Part shown: positions 53,689 through 62,003 of the stretch, in pieces | Layout of the letters: the number at the start of each line of letters is the position of its first letter | Position numbering within the stretch: the first letter of the stretch is position 1 | Origin: Alphaproteobacteria bacterium | GTDB taxonomy: Bacteria > Pseudomonadota > Alphaproteobacteria > Micavibrionales > Micavibrionaceae | Direction of reading: 5' to 3' | Length of the DNA stretch: 64,000 nucleotides | Assembly: GCA_017999645.1 (NCBI GenBank) | Contig: JAGNLJ010000001.1 | Coordinates: 186,001 to 250,000 of the forward strand | Made by a program: the position numbers and the translations under genes | Notes under the pieces: generated by a model | What the model was told of the DNA's origin: nothing | The model's input: the letters and a program-made list of their open reading frames with translations, nothing else | The model's database searches: none

Positions 53689-53913
53689 TTAGACTTTTTC
53701 GTCGAATGTGCGGAGGAGTTCTTTTTCCATGTCTTCCGCGACCCGGATCGTCATCAGATTGGCTTTATAAGACGTTTCGGCGATTTTCATCTTCACGATT
53801 TCTTCGGCCAGTTCTACGCCTTCTTGCGGGTTGGCGATTTTATTCGCGCTTTCGGCCACCTGTTTTGTGGCGAAACCAAGACCCTGCAGCGCTATTCCAA
53901 TGGCATTTATCAT
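53689..53913 (-). CDS. Tiny flagellar rod-like protein
   Basis: A 74-residue protein that reads like the two ends of an FlgB/FlgC-type rod protein joined without a middle. The first part ALQGLGFATKQVAESANKIANP mimics the N-terminal helix with its AxNIAN motif; the second VELAEEIVKMKIAETSYKANLMTIRVAEDMEKELL mimics the C-terminal VDLAEEMVxMxxAQxxYxANLxVI helix. No other flagellar gene is in the window. It could polymerise as a coiled-coil rod or hook-like subunit, or be a relic. Similarity is by pattern only. Confidence 0.6.
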   Translation of the reverse strand: MINAIGIALQGLGFATKQVAESANKIANPQEGVELAEEIVKMKIAETSYKANLMTIRVAEDMEKELLRTFDEKV

Positions 53914-53990
53914 CCTTTTATAATACCATGAAAATATTAACGGCGCATTGAGAAATGCCCTGTTTCCACCTCTGATAAGGCCTTGATATC

Positions 53991-54476
53991 ATGCGTTTTT
54001 TCACGCTTCTGACCCTGTTTTTCGTTGTTTTTGCGGCTTTTCCTGCTCCCGCCCAGGCGGGTTTCTGGAAGGATTTAAAGTGCTGGTTCATCATCTGCAC
54101 CGGCAGCGGCGACGAGGTTTTTACGCGGCCTGAGCTTGAGGACGGCAAAACGCCGCACAATATCCAGTTCGCCGACGATCCGTGGACGCCGCAGGAATGG
54201 ATCGATTCACGTGGTAGCGTTTCGGCGGTTGTTGACGGATTTTACACGGCGGGAATAGTAACTGACCAGTCGCGCCACTGGCGCACCGGTGTTCCCATTC
54301 TGGAAGTCGGACAGGGATTCATGCGCCTGTCGGGACAGGACAAGCGCCGCGTCGCGAAATTCATGGATTACAGTTTTCAAAATACTGAAAATTACGCTGG
54401 CACATATTTGCTCCGTCACAAGGCGAGCGGCGATTCAATCGGCGTTTATAATGCCGAAGGCCTGCAGCTCCAGTAA
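53991..54476 (+). CDS. Unknown exported protein
   Basis: A 161-residue protein with a signal peptide (1-23, ending PAQA). The mature part begins GFWKDLKCWFIICTGSGDEVF with two cysteines, then an acidic, aromatic stretch (FADDPWTPQEWIDSRG) and a C-terminal region with RLSGQDKRRVAKFMDYSF and HKASGDSIGVYN. No lipobox and no membrane helix. Family not recognised. Its stop abuts the convergent transporter stop with no gap. Confidence 0.65.
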   Translation: MRFFTLLTLFFVVFAAFPAPAQAGFWKDLKCWFIICTGSGDEVFTRPELEDGKTPHNIQFADDPWTPQEWIDSRGSVSAVVDGFYTAGIVTDQSRHWRTGVPILEVGQGFMRLSGQDKRRVAKFMDYSFQNTENYAGTYLLRHKASGDSIGVYNAEGLQLQ

Positions 54477-55418
54477 TTATTTCTGATTTTTCTTGCTCAT
54501 TTCCACCACTCTCTCGCGGTGGATGATATAAAGATTGGCTGCGAGAATAATGAAGCCGCCGAGAAATACCGACAGGCCCGGCACATAATTCCAGATGACG
54601 ACATCGAAAATCGTTGCCCAGATCAGGCCGGTATAATTGAGCATGGCGACGAGTGACGTCGGCGCCATGCGGAATGCGGATGTCAGCAGATATTGCGCGA
54701 GCATGGCGGAAATTCCGACGCCGAGAAACAGCAGCAATTCATCCGGGCCCGGCATTTTTGCGACAAAAGGCATGAACAGGCCGCCAATGACGATGCCGCT
54801 GAGGATGAAATAAAATGTAACGCCGAGAGAATCTTCGCTTTTGAGATAGCGCAGCATGGTGTTGGTGAAGGCGTGTGTGCAGGCTGCTGCAAAAGCGATG
54901 AGCACGCCGACAAGCGCGATGTCACCTGAGGGGCGCACCATTAAGATAACTCCCAGCATGCCGATGCCGATGGCGGACCAGCGCCGCCAGCCCATATGTT
55001 CATTCAGTGCAAAGTAAGCAACGGCAGGAGTCAGGATAATTCCGGCGAAGAGAATGACCGTAGTTTCAGCCATGGGCAGATATTGAAACGCGGCGAAGGT
55101 AATAATCAGCCCGATCGTGCCGACAACAGCACGCATTAATAGCGCGACGGGCTTCCGGGTTTTCAGGACATTCCATTTTTTGAAAGCGGCGATGTAGATG
55201 ATCAGCGGCACAATCGCGACGATGTTCCTGTAAAAAGCGATTTCTGCCGGGTGGTGGTTTTCCATCAGGAGTTTCGCGCAGGCCTGCATGATGCCGAACA
55301 GTAAATAGGCCGCGAGGCCGTAACCGATGCCGCGCATGATGTGATCTTCGTGCGGAGCCGATTGTGTCGGTGCCGTCGGCGGAAAACCCTCGGGCATAGT
55401 CGGTTCTTTTTGTTCCAT
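54477..55418 (-). CDS. EamA/DMT-superfamily transporter
   Basis: A 313-residue inner-membrane protein with ten predicted helices in two EamA repeats (first about 28-165, second about 168-300). A soluble Pro-rich N-terminus of about 27 residues precedes helix one. Typical segments are FYRNIVAIVPLIIYI, FAAFQYLPMAETTVILFAGIILTPAVAYF and the second-repeat TSAFRMAPTSLVAMLNYTGLIWA. The DMT family exports amino acids, metabolites or nucleotide sugars; the substrate is unknown. Convergent with the exported-protein gene and followed upstream by the ilvC terminator. Confidence 0.92.
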   Translation of the reverse strand: MEQKEPTMPEGFPPTAPTQSAPHEDHIMRGIGYGLAAYLLFGIMQACAKLLMENHHPAEIAFYRNIVAIVPLIIYIAAFKKWNVLKTRKPVALLMRAVVGTIGLIITFAAFQYLPMAETTVILFAGIILTPAVAYFALNEHMGWRRWSAIGIGMLGVILMVRPSGDIALVGVLIAFAAACTHAFTNTMLRYLKSEDSLGVTFYFILSGIVIGGLFMPFVAKMPGPDELLLFLGVGISAMLAQYLLTSAFRMAPTSLVAMLNYTGLIWATIFDVVIWNYVPGLSVFLGGFIILAANLYIIHRERVVEMSKKNQK

Positions 55419-55424
55419 AGGGCT

Positions 55425-55461
55425 TAAAAGAAAAGGGGCTGTCTATTTCTAGAGCAGCCCC
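55425..55461 (-). terminator. Intrinsic terminator after ilvC
   Basis: GGGGCTG (55435-55441) pairs with CAGCCCC (55455-55461) around a 13-base loop; read on the minus strand, TTTTCTTTT follows. It lies 26 bases downstream of the ilvC stop. Confidence 0.85.
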
Positions 55462-55486
55462 TGTTTCAATTCCTGTAAAAATTGAA

Positions 55487-56560
<1,074 letters not shown>

Positions 56561-56632
56561 TTATTCCTTGTTTTATGCGGTTTAGCGGGCACAGAACAAC
56601 AGGAAACAGCCGTAAAATCAACAAAAAACGCA

Positions 56633-56661
56633 TTGACATAACGTTAAACAAAGGAGAGAAT
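56633..56661 (+). promoter_or_regulatory. Candidate promoter of the small gene at 56694
   Basis: TTGACA (56633-56638) and GAGAAT (56656-56661), 17 bases apart; a GGGAAGTGGGA purine run follows before the ATG. Confidence 0.45.
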
Positions 56662-56693
56662 GCGACCTTGACTCAGGGAAGTGGGATTTTTTT

Positions 56694-57074
56694 ATGAAGT
56701 CTGATGGAATCATCACTGTCGAACGCCCATTCGTTGGGAGAGTGATCGATCGGCTTGTCTGCCTGATGGAAGTATTCGACCAGGCTGTCAGTGTCCGGAA
56801 CGCAGAAGATGCCGGTTTTATATTGCAGGAATTCTGCAAGACGATCCGCGAAGGCCATAAAGCGGAAGGCAAACAACATGCTGAATTTGTTCGCGATGCG
56901 CATTTATTGCATCCCTACACTTTAAAAGCTTTAGACTGGACGCATGTTCGCGGGTCGGGAGAGCCGAATTGGGGCGCTGTCGTTTCATACAAGATAGTCA
57001 TGAAGGGCATCGTAACCGACATGCACAAAAAATCTTTAGAACAAGAATTTGGGATGCCGGTAGCAGGACCGTAA
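56694..57074 (+). CDS. Hypothetical 126-residue protein
   Basis: A soluble protein of unknown function, rich in His and aromatic residues in the second half (RDAHLLHPYTLKALDWTHVRGSG, NWGAVVSYKIVMKGIV). A purine-rich RBS precedes the ATG. It lies between ilvC (divergent) and the lipoprotein gene (convergent, 12 bases between stops). No family recognised. Confidence 0.6.
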   Translation: MKSDGIITVERPFVGRVIDRLVCLMEVFDQAVSVRNAEDAGFILQEFCKTIREGHKAEGKQHAEFVRDAHLLHPYTLKALDWTHVRGSGEPNWGAVVSYKIVMKGIVTDMHKKSLEQEFGMPVAGP

Positions 57075-57086
57075 ACTAATTTTTTC

Positions 57087-57602
57087 CTACGGCCGGTTCA
57101 TGCCCTGTTCGACGATCTCGGTCAGCTTCAGGTGTTCTTCCATTGAGCCGAGAATTTCCTTGCCTTCCATGCCCCAGGTTTTTTCATCCATCTTGAGTTG
57201 GTAGATGGTCGCGGTGTGACCCATGAAATTGAAATTTTCGGCGAAGATGCAACGGATTTCCTTGTCGGCGTCATACCAGCCGTCTGAATCGACAACAGTC
57301 AGGCGCACCTCGCGGTAACCGGAACCGAGGTCAGGCGAGTCGCGGAAGATGTGATCCTTCACTTCCTTGATCTTGTGGCCTTCCTCCATGAACGCTTCGG
57401 CGCCGGCGGCACAGCCGTTCTGCAGGCGCATGTCAGCCTGTTCGCGCGACATACAGCCTGTGAGAGCTAATAAACTAACCATCATCGTCATTGCGAGCGA
57501 CCAGCGGGAGCGAAGCAATCCAGAGTTCCTGGAAGTAAAACTGGATTGCTTCGTCAGCCTTACGGCTTCCTCGCAATGACGGTTTTTCATTTGCATGGTC
57601 AT
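57087..57602 (-). CDS. Lipoprotein with a repeat-encoded N-terminal insert, third gene of the ilvBN operon
   Basis: A 171-residue reading frame whose ATG overlaps the ilvN stop (ATGA) and is preceded by AAAGGAG. Residues 1-7 (MTMQMKN) are followed by about 32 residues encoded by the palindromic repeat at 57487-57581, then MMVSLLALTGC, a hydrophobic stretch ending in a lipobox with Cys50. So the repeat appears to be translated between the charged n-region and the hydrophobic core of the signal peptide. Internal starts at 57491, 57485 or 57482 would skip it but have no RBS. The mature part (MSREQADMRLQNGCAAGAEAF, then a beta-rich domain) is unknown. Expression with acetolactate synthase is likely; functional linkage is not shown. 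Confidence 0.7.
   Translation of the reverse strand: MTMQMKNRHCEEAVRLTKQSSFTSRNSGLLRSRWSLAMTMMVSLLALTGCMSREQADMRLQNGCAAGAEAFMEEGHKIKEVKDHIFRDSPDLGSGYREVRLTVVDSDGWYDADKEIRCIFAENFNFMGHTATIYQLKMDEKTWGMEGKEILGSMEEHLKLTEIVEQGMNRP
57487..57581. repeat. Palindromic repeat, copy 3, inside a coding region
   Basis: Left arm GTCATTGCGAGCG, then GCGAAGCAATCCAG; right arm CTGGATTGCTTCG and CCTCGCAATGACG. It matches copies 1 and 2 with a 10-base insert in the left arm. On the minus strand it is open in one frame, giving residues about 8-39 of the lipoprotein. Confidence 0.85.
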
Positions 57603-58174
57603 TCTCCTTTTTTAATTTCTTTTTTCATCTTGCCGCGCGAGAGGGCGGCAACGCCTGTGCGACTGACATCGGCTAGGCCGAGCGGGCGCATCAGGTTGAC
57701 GAAGGCATCGATTTTCCCGGCGGTGCCGGTGACTTCGAAAATAAATGAATCGAGCGTTGAATCGACGACGCGGGCGCGGAAAATATCAGCGATGCGCAGC
57801 GCCTCGATGCGCTGGTCGCCTTCGCTTTTGACCTGCACAAGCGCGAGTTCACGGTCGACGAACGGGCCGCTGACGGTGAGGTCGCGGACTTTTTGCACGG
57901 GTACCATGCGATCTAATTGTGTTTTAATTTGTTCGATAACACGCGGCGTGCCCGTGACGACGATGGTGATGCGCGAGAGATGCTTGGTATGGTCGGTTTC
58001 CGCGACGGTCAGGCTTTCGATGTTGTAGCCGCGCCCGGCGAACAGGCCGATCACGCGCGCCAGAACGCCGGGTTCATTGACCACGAGAATGGAGAGCGTG
58101 TGCGATTCAATATTCTGTGCGACCGGGTTGGCCCCGTAGACGCTTTTGCTGATTTTTTCTTTTAGCTTAGCCAT
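57599..58174 (-). CDS. ilvN: Acetolactate synthase small (regulatory) subunit
   Basis: A 191-residue regulatory subunit of acetohydroxyacid synthase. The N-terminal ACT domain reads HTLSILVVNEPGVLARVIGLFAGRGYNIESLTV, where valine feedback binding occurs in the family. The second half includes RELALVQVKSEGDQRIEALRIADIFRARVVD and FEVTGTAGKIDAFVNLM. AGGGA precedes the ATG. It lies 40 bases after ilvB and is coupled by ATGA to the lipoprotein gene. Confidence 0.97.
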   Translation of the reverse strand: MAKLKEKISKSVYGANPVAQNIESHTLSILVVNEPGVLARVIGLFAGRGYNIESLTVAETDHTKHLSRITIVVTGTPRVIEQIKTQLDRMVPVQKVRDLTVSGPFVDRELALVQVKSEGDQRIEALRIADIFRARVVDSTLDSFIFEVTGTAGKIDAFVNLMRPLGLADVSRTGVAALSRGKMKKEIKKGE

Positions 58175-58214
58175 GTCCCTGTTTTAGCAGAGATTTGCCC
58201 CGATATGAAGGGGT

Positions 58215-60011
58215 TTAAACCAGCTTTTTATCGAACTTTTCCGCGTCCGCCGAGAGAATCATCTCGTTATGGGCCTTGCCCGAGGGAATCATGGGGAAGC
58301 AGTTTTCGCGCTGGTCGATGCGCACGTCCACCAATGTCACCTTGTCCGTTTTCATCATTTCCTTGATGACATCATCGAGTTCGGCAGGCGTTTCAGCGCG
58401 GAGGCCAATGCCGCCGTAAGCTTCCGCCAGTTTCACGAAATCTGGCAGCGAGTCGGTGTAGCTTTCGGAATAGCGTTCGCCATGCAGGAGTTCCTGCCAC
58501 TGGCGGACCATGCCCATCCACTGGTTGTTCATGATGAAAACCTTGACGGGCAGGCGGTATTGAACGGCGGTGCTCATCTCCTGGATATTCATCAGGATAG
58601 AGGCTTCGCCCGCGACATCGACGACAAGCGCATCGCGGTGCGCCATTTGCGCGCCGATCGCGGCGGGCAGGCCGTAGCCCATGGTGCCGAGTCCTCCGGA
58701 CGTCATCCAGCGGTTCGGGTGGTCGAAGGGCAGAAACTGCGCGGCCCACATCTGGTGCTGGCCGACTTCAGTCGAGACATACGCATCGCGTTTATCTTTG
58801 GAGATGAAATGCGCGAGGCGCTGCAGCGCGTATTGCGGCTTGATGATCTTGTCGCTGTTTTTATAGGCGAGGCAGTTCTGGCCGCGCCATGCGTCGATCT
58901 GCTTCCACCATTTTTTCAGCGCGGCGGCATCAGGTTTGCAGCCTTTCTGCTTCCAGACCTGCAGCAAGGCTTTCATGGCTTCGCCCGCGTCGGCGATCAG
59001 GCCGATATCGACGGGCACGTTTTTGTTGATTGAGCTTGGGTCGATGTCGATATGGATTTTGACCGAGTTAGGCGAGAAGGCATCGACGCGGCCCGTCACA
59101 CGGTCGTCGAAGCGCGCGCCGATACAAATCATGACATCGCAATCATGCATCGCCCAGTTGGCTTCGAAGGTGCCGTGCATTCCTAACATGCCCAGCCATT
59201 GTTCACCCGAAGCGGGATAGGCGCCGAGACCCATCAATGTCGAAGTAATGGGGAAACCTGTTTCGCGCACGAGGTCGCGCAGCAATTTAGAAGCCTGCGG
59301 GCCTGCGTTAATAACGCCGCCGCCGGTGTAGAAAACCGGACGCTTGGCCTGTGCCATGAGTTCGACAGCGGCCTCGATGCCGTCCATATCAGGCATGGTG
59401 CGCGGCTTGTAGGCGTGCTTCATGGAATCTTTCGCGGCCTTGTAATTGCCTTGCGCAAACTGGATGTCTTTCGGGATGTCAATCACAACGGGTCCGGGAC
59501 GACCCGAACGCGCGACATGGAATCCTTCATGGATTGCGCCAGCGAGTTCGTTGACGTCTTTGACCAAATAATTGTGTTTCGTGCAGGGGCGTGTGATGCC
59601 GGTGGTGTCGGCCTCCTGGAAGGCGTCGGTGCCGATCAAATGCGTGGGAACCTGTCCGGTGATGCAGACGACCGGAATGGAATCCATCAACGCGTCGGTC
59701 AGGCCTGTAACCGCGTTGGTCGCGCCGGGCCCGGAGGTGACGAGGAAGCATCCGACTTTACCTGTTGAACGCGCATAACCTTCAGCGGCGTGGCTTGCGC
59801 CCTGTTCGTGGCGGACGAGGACGTGTTTGATGCGATCCTTGTTTTTGAAAAGTTCATCGTAAATCGGCAGAACCGCGCCGCCGGGATAGCCGAAAATAAC
59901 CTCGACGCCCTGTTCGATGAGGGCTTCGATCACCATTTCCGCGCCGGTCATTTTTTTCGCAGGGGCGGGCGTGGTTTTGCTCGCCTTCCTTTTGGCTTCG
60001 GTGGTGCTCAT
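58215..60011 (-). CDS. ilvB: Acetolactate synthase large (catalytic) subunit
   Basis: A 598-residue TPP enzyme that makes acetolactate or acetohydroxybutyrate, the first shared step of branched-chain amino acid synthesis. The TPP-activating Glu is in VRHEQGASHAAEGYAR; TSGPGATNAVTGLTDA, the FAD region FDDRVTG and the C-terminal TPP site follow. The magnesium motif is AGEAS rather than the GDGS/GDAS I expect. The ATG at 60011 was chosen for its GAAGGA RBS; an in-frame ATG 24 bases upstream has none. A leader peptide and terminator lie upstream. Confidence 0.97.
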   Translation of the reverse strand: MSTTEAKRKASKTTPAPAKKMTGAEMVIEALIEQGVEVIFGYPGGAVLPIYDELFKNKDRIKHVLVRHEQGASHAAEGYARSTGKVGCFLVTSGPGATNAVTGLTDALMDSIPVVCITGQVPTHLIGTDAFQEADTTGITRPCTKHNYLVKDVNELAGAIHEGFHVARSGRPGPVVIDIPKDIQFAQGNYKAAKDSMKHAYKPRTMPDMDGIEAAVELMAQAKRPVFYTGGGVINAGPQASKLLRDLVRETGFPITSTLMGLGAYPASGEQWLGMLGMHGTFEANWAMHDCDVMICIGARFDDRVTGRVDAFSPNSVKIHIDIDPSSINKNVPVDIGLIADAGEAMKALLQVWKQKGCKPDAAALKKWWKQIDAWRGQNCLAYKNSDKIIKPQYALQRLAHFISKDKRDAYVSTEVGQHQMWAAQFLPFDHPNRWMTSGGLGTMGYGLPAAIGAQMAHRDALVVDVAGEASILMNIQEMSTAVQYRLPVKVFIMNNQWMGMVRQWQELLHGERYSESYTDSLPDFVKLAEAYGGIGLRAETPAELDDVIKEMMKTDKVTLVDVRIDQRENCFPMIPSGKAHNEMILSADAEKFDKKLV

Positions 60012-60066
60012 TTGCAGGTTCCTTCGTTTCGTCATGGGTCAGTCTTTTACATCTATTTTCGGCATT

Positions 60067-60093
60067 AAAAAACCCCGGACTTTTGGGCCGGGG
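60067..60093 (-). terminator. Attenuator hairpin before ilvB
   Basis: On the minus strand CCCCGG (60093-60088) pairs with CCGGGG (60078-60073) and is followed at once by six T (60072-60067). It lies about 56 bases before the ilvB start and 27 bases after the leader-peptide stop. GGCGCT inside the leader (complement of 60130-60135) can pair with AGCGCC (complement of 60092-60097), which overlaps the terminator arm and could act as an antiterminator. Confidence 0.8.
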
Positions 60094-60119
60094 CGCTTCA
60101 GGGAACTATGGCAAACAGC

Positions 60120-60194
60120 CTAGGCCCGGAGCGCCTCCGTAAGGAGCACCACGAGTACGAGGTTGTTCAGGCCGATGTTCAATGTCTTGGTCAT
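60120..60194 (-). CDS. ilv leader peptide (24 residues)
   Basis: A short ORF from ATG at 60194 to TAG at 60120-60122. The product begins MTKTLNIGLNN and continues LVLVVLLTEALRA, with seven Leu, three Val and one Ile in 24 residues, including a run of seven consecutive Leu/Val codons. Stalling there when charged tRNA-Leu or tRNA-Val is scarce would favour the antiterminator and let transcription reach ilvB. This is the classical ilv/leu attenuation layout; the mechanism is inferred from sequence. Confidence 0.78.
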   Translation of the reverse strand: MTKTLNIGLNNLVLVVLLTEALRA

Positions 60195-60201
60195 GGGGTT
60201 G

Positions 60202-60230
60202 TTTTTACCGGGTCAGGCAGGGATTGGCAA
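60202..60230 (-). promoter_or_regulatory. Candidate ilvB promoter
   Basis: On the minus strand TTGCCA (60230-60225), 17-base spacer, then TAAAAA (60207-60202). Transcription would begin at or next to the leader-peptide ATG, so the leader mRNA may be leaderless. Confidence 0.4.
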
Positions 60231-60728
60231 GCTATTTATCATTATCAGTCTCTTAGGACGGCCGGTTTCCGTCACTTGAGATGGAGCTGTGGGCGCAGAT
60301 TTCACCATGGTTTCGGTTATGTTGTTTTTAGCCGCTTCGCTATTGCCGTTGAGCGCCTGGATGAATTTTTCACGAACGCGCGGTTTGAAGTCAAGCACGT
60401 CTATAAAATCCTGTTGTCTAACCCGGATCTTGTAATCTTGGTTGTTTGCGGTGAAGCCGCTGGGCGATTGATCGTCCCGCTCATATTTTACATCTTTGCA
60501 ATTATAAACTTTTTCCCCATCTTCATAGCTTATCTCGCCGTATTGTTCCGCCATAACTTCGAATGCGCATCCCTCAACGACTCGCTCTACTTCCTGGATG
60601 GCGCTTTCATTAAAATGCATCCGCCCCAGATTTCTTTTCATGCGCGGCCAGAATAAAGAATTTCTCGCATTTTGCGGGAAAACTGCGTCGGTGATAGCTA
60701 TTGCGGTCAATGAGGAGAATTGGGTCAT
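60213..60728 (-). CDS. Unknown protein
   Basis: A reading frame of 171 residues, family not recognised. The first 30 residues (hydrophobic start, then FPQNARNSLFWPRMKRNL) are doubtful; ATG 60641 or 60620 may be the true start, the latter after a GGGGCGG run. The rest is a soluble alpha/beta region (NESAIQEVERVVEGCAFEVMAEQYG, YNCKDVKYERDDQS) and a Thr/Ser/Pro-rich C-terminus. It starts 2 bases after the previous gene's stop if 60728 is used, so the two are co-transcribed from the promoter at 61115. Confidence 0.55.
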   Translation of the reverse strand: MTQFSSLTAIAITDAVFPQNARNSLFWPRMKRNLGRMHFNESAIQEVERVVEGCAFEVMAEQYGEISYEDGEKVYNCKDVKYERDDQSPSGFTANNQDYKIRVRQQDFIDVLDFKPRVREKFIQALNGNSEAAKNNITETMVKSAPTAPSQVTETGRPKRLIMINSLPIPA

Positions 60729-60730
60729 GG

Positions 60731-61063
60731 CTATTTCATAGCATGTTCGAGAGGCTGAGTTCTAAAAATACGCTCATTGTCTTTTACTCTTGCTCTGATG
60801 CTTATGCAAAAGTCGTCATAAACGTTCGTAGCGTTCTTTGGCTCGCCATTCGGGTATGCGCCGCCGGGGAGAATTCGTTCCTCGCCTGCGCAGGAGAGTA
60901 GTTCGTCTGCAATCATGATGGCTTGGGTGTTAAAACCAGCCTCTTTCATCCGATTATACCGTTCCCGGATGGGGCGCACTTCTGCATGAAAGCATGTGGC
61001 GCTGCCGGCCCTGTCGTAAAAGGCGTCGATGATTGTCTCGCTGGTATCCATTGGGGTGCCCAT
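60731..61063 (-). CDS. Unknown protein behind a palindromic operator
   Basis: A 110-residue protein (ATG 61063; 61051 possible) beginning MGTPMDTSETIIDAFYDRAGSATCFHAEVRPIRERYNRM. It has two more cysteines (LLSCAGEE, YDDFCISIRARV) and no signal or membrane helix. The longer frame to 61186 runs through the operator and was rejected. First gene of a two-gene unit with the next ORF; family unknown. Confidence 0.58.
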   Translation of the reverse strand: MGTPMDTSETIIDAFYDRAGSATCFHAEVRPIRERYNRMKEAGFNTQAIMIADELLSCAGEERILPGGAYPNGEPKNATNVYDDFCISIRARVKDNERIFRTQPLEHAMK

Positions 61064-61093
61064 TAAATTGTTCTGATTTATATGAGCAATATA

Positions 61094-61120
61094 TTTACAT
61101 AAATGTAAAAAACCTGTCAA
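61094..61120 (-). promoter_or_regulatory. Promoter with a 16-base palindromic operator
   Basis: TTGACA on the minus strand (61120-61115) is followed in the spacer region by the perfect palindrome TTTACAT-AA-ATGTAAA (61094-61109; the central pair reads AA on the plus strand). A weak TAAATA overlaps its end as -10. The layout fits repression by a dimeric DNA-binding protein. It lies 2 bases past the miaA stop and 30 bases before the next gene. Confidence 0.6.
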
Positions 61121-61121
61121 G

Positions 61122-62003
61122 TTAAAGCTGGTTTTTAAACCAGGTGACCTGTCTTTTTGCGTATTGGCGGGTTTCGGTCTGAGCAATGGTTATAGCCTGT
61201 TCCAGCGGGATTTTGCCCCGCAGGTGGTCCCGTAAATGAGCGAAACCCAGTGCCTTGGCCAGCAGGACCGATTCGGGGATGTCGCCGCTGTCGATGCGTG
61301 CGGCAAAATCTTTGACTTCCTCCAGCGCTTCATTGTCCAGCATCTGGATGAAGCGCATGTCGCAGCGGCGGTAAAGCTCTTCGCGCTCCGGCATGATTTT
61401 ATGGATTTCAAAACTCCAGTTTTCTGGCGGCGCGTTTTTAGATTCTTTTTGCCAGTCGGATAATTTTTTCCCGGTTGCTTCAAACACTTCCCATGCGCGG
61501 ACGATGCGGGCGGTGTGTTCGGGGTGAAAACGCGCGGCGGATTCAGGGTCGCGTTTTTTCAGTTCTTCGTGCATGGCCGCGCTGCCGATTTCTTGCTGCC
61601 GTGCGTTTGCATGCCCGCGAATTTCGGGCGGTGTCTCGGGAATGGGCGAGAGGCCTTCCATCAATGTCTTGATATACATGCCATTGCCGCCGCAGATGAT
61701 CGGTGTCTGTCCGTTTGCAATAGCCGTTTCGATTTCGCGGATTGCCAGCGTCTGCCAGATTCCAGCGGAGCAGGGTTCGGCTGGTTGCAGGATGCCGTAA
61801 AGAACGTGCGGCGCTTCGCGCTTATCAGCTTCTGTGGGCTGCGCCGTCAGAACAGGCAGCCCGTCATAAATCTGCATGGAATCGCAATTGATGACGACGC
61901 CGTTCAGTTTCTTTGCGAGACCGAGCGCGAAGGCCGATTTGCCGCCTGCCGTCGGGCCGGCAACGATGTGGATAGTGACAGGAGCGCCGCGATTACTGCT
62001 CAA
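61122..62003 (-). CDS. miaA: tRNA dimethylallyltransferase
   Basis: A 293-residue MiaA that adds a dimethylallyl group to A37 of tRNAs reading UNN codons. The P-loop is IVAGPTAGGKSAFALGLA; CDSMQIYDGLPVLTAQPT, VLYGILQP, ICGGNGMYIKTLMEGLSPIP and the tRNA-contact FHPEHTARIVRAWEVFEATGK follow, and the end has ETRQYAKRQVTWFKN. The start overlaps the degP stop by 11 bases, giving tight coupling with the hflC-DUF2065-degP genes upstream. Confidence 0.97.
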   Translation of the reverse strand: MSSNRGAPVTIHIVAGPTAGGKSAFALGLAKKLNGVVINCDSMQIYDGLPVLTAQPTEADKREAPHVLYGILQPAEPCSAGIWQTLAIREIETAIANGQTPIICGGNGMYIKTLMEGLSPIPETPPEIRGHANARQQEIGSAAMHEELKKRDPESAARFHPEHTARIVRAWEVFEATGKKLSDWQKESKNAPPENWSFEIHKIMPEREELYRRCDMRFIQMLDNEALEEVKDFAARIDSGDIPESVLLAKALGFAHLRDHLRGKIPLEQAITIAQTETRQYAKRQVTWFKNQL

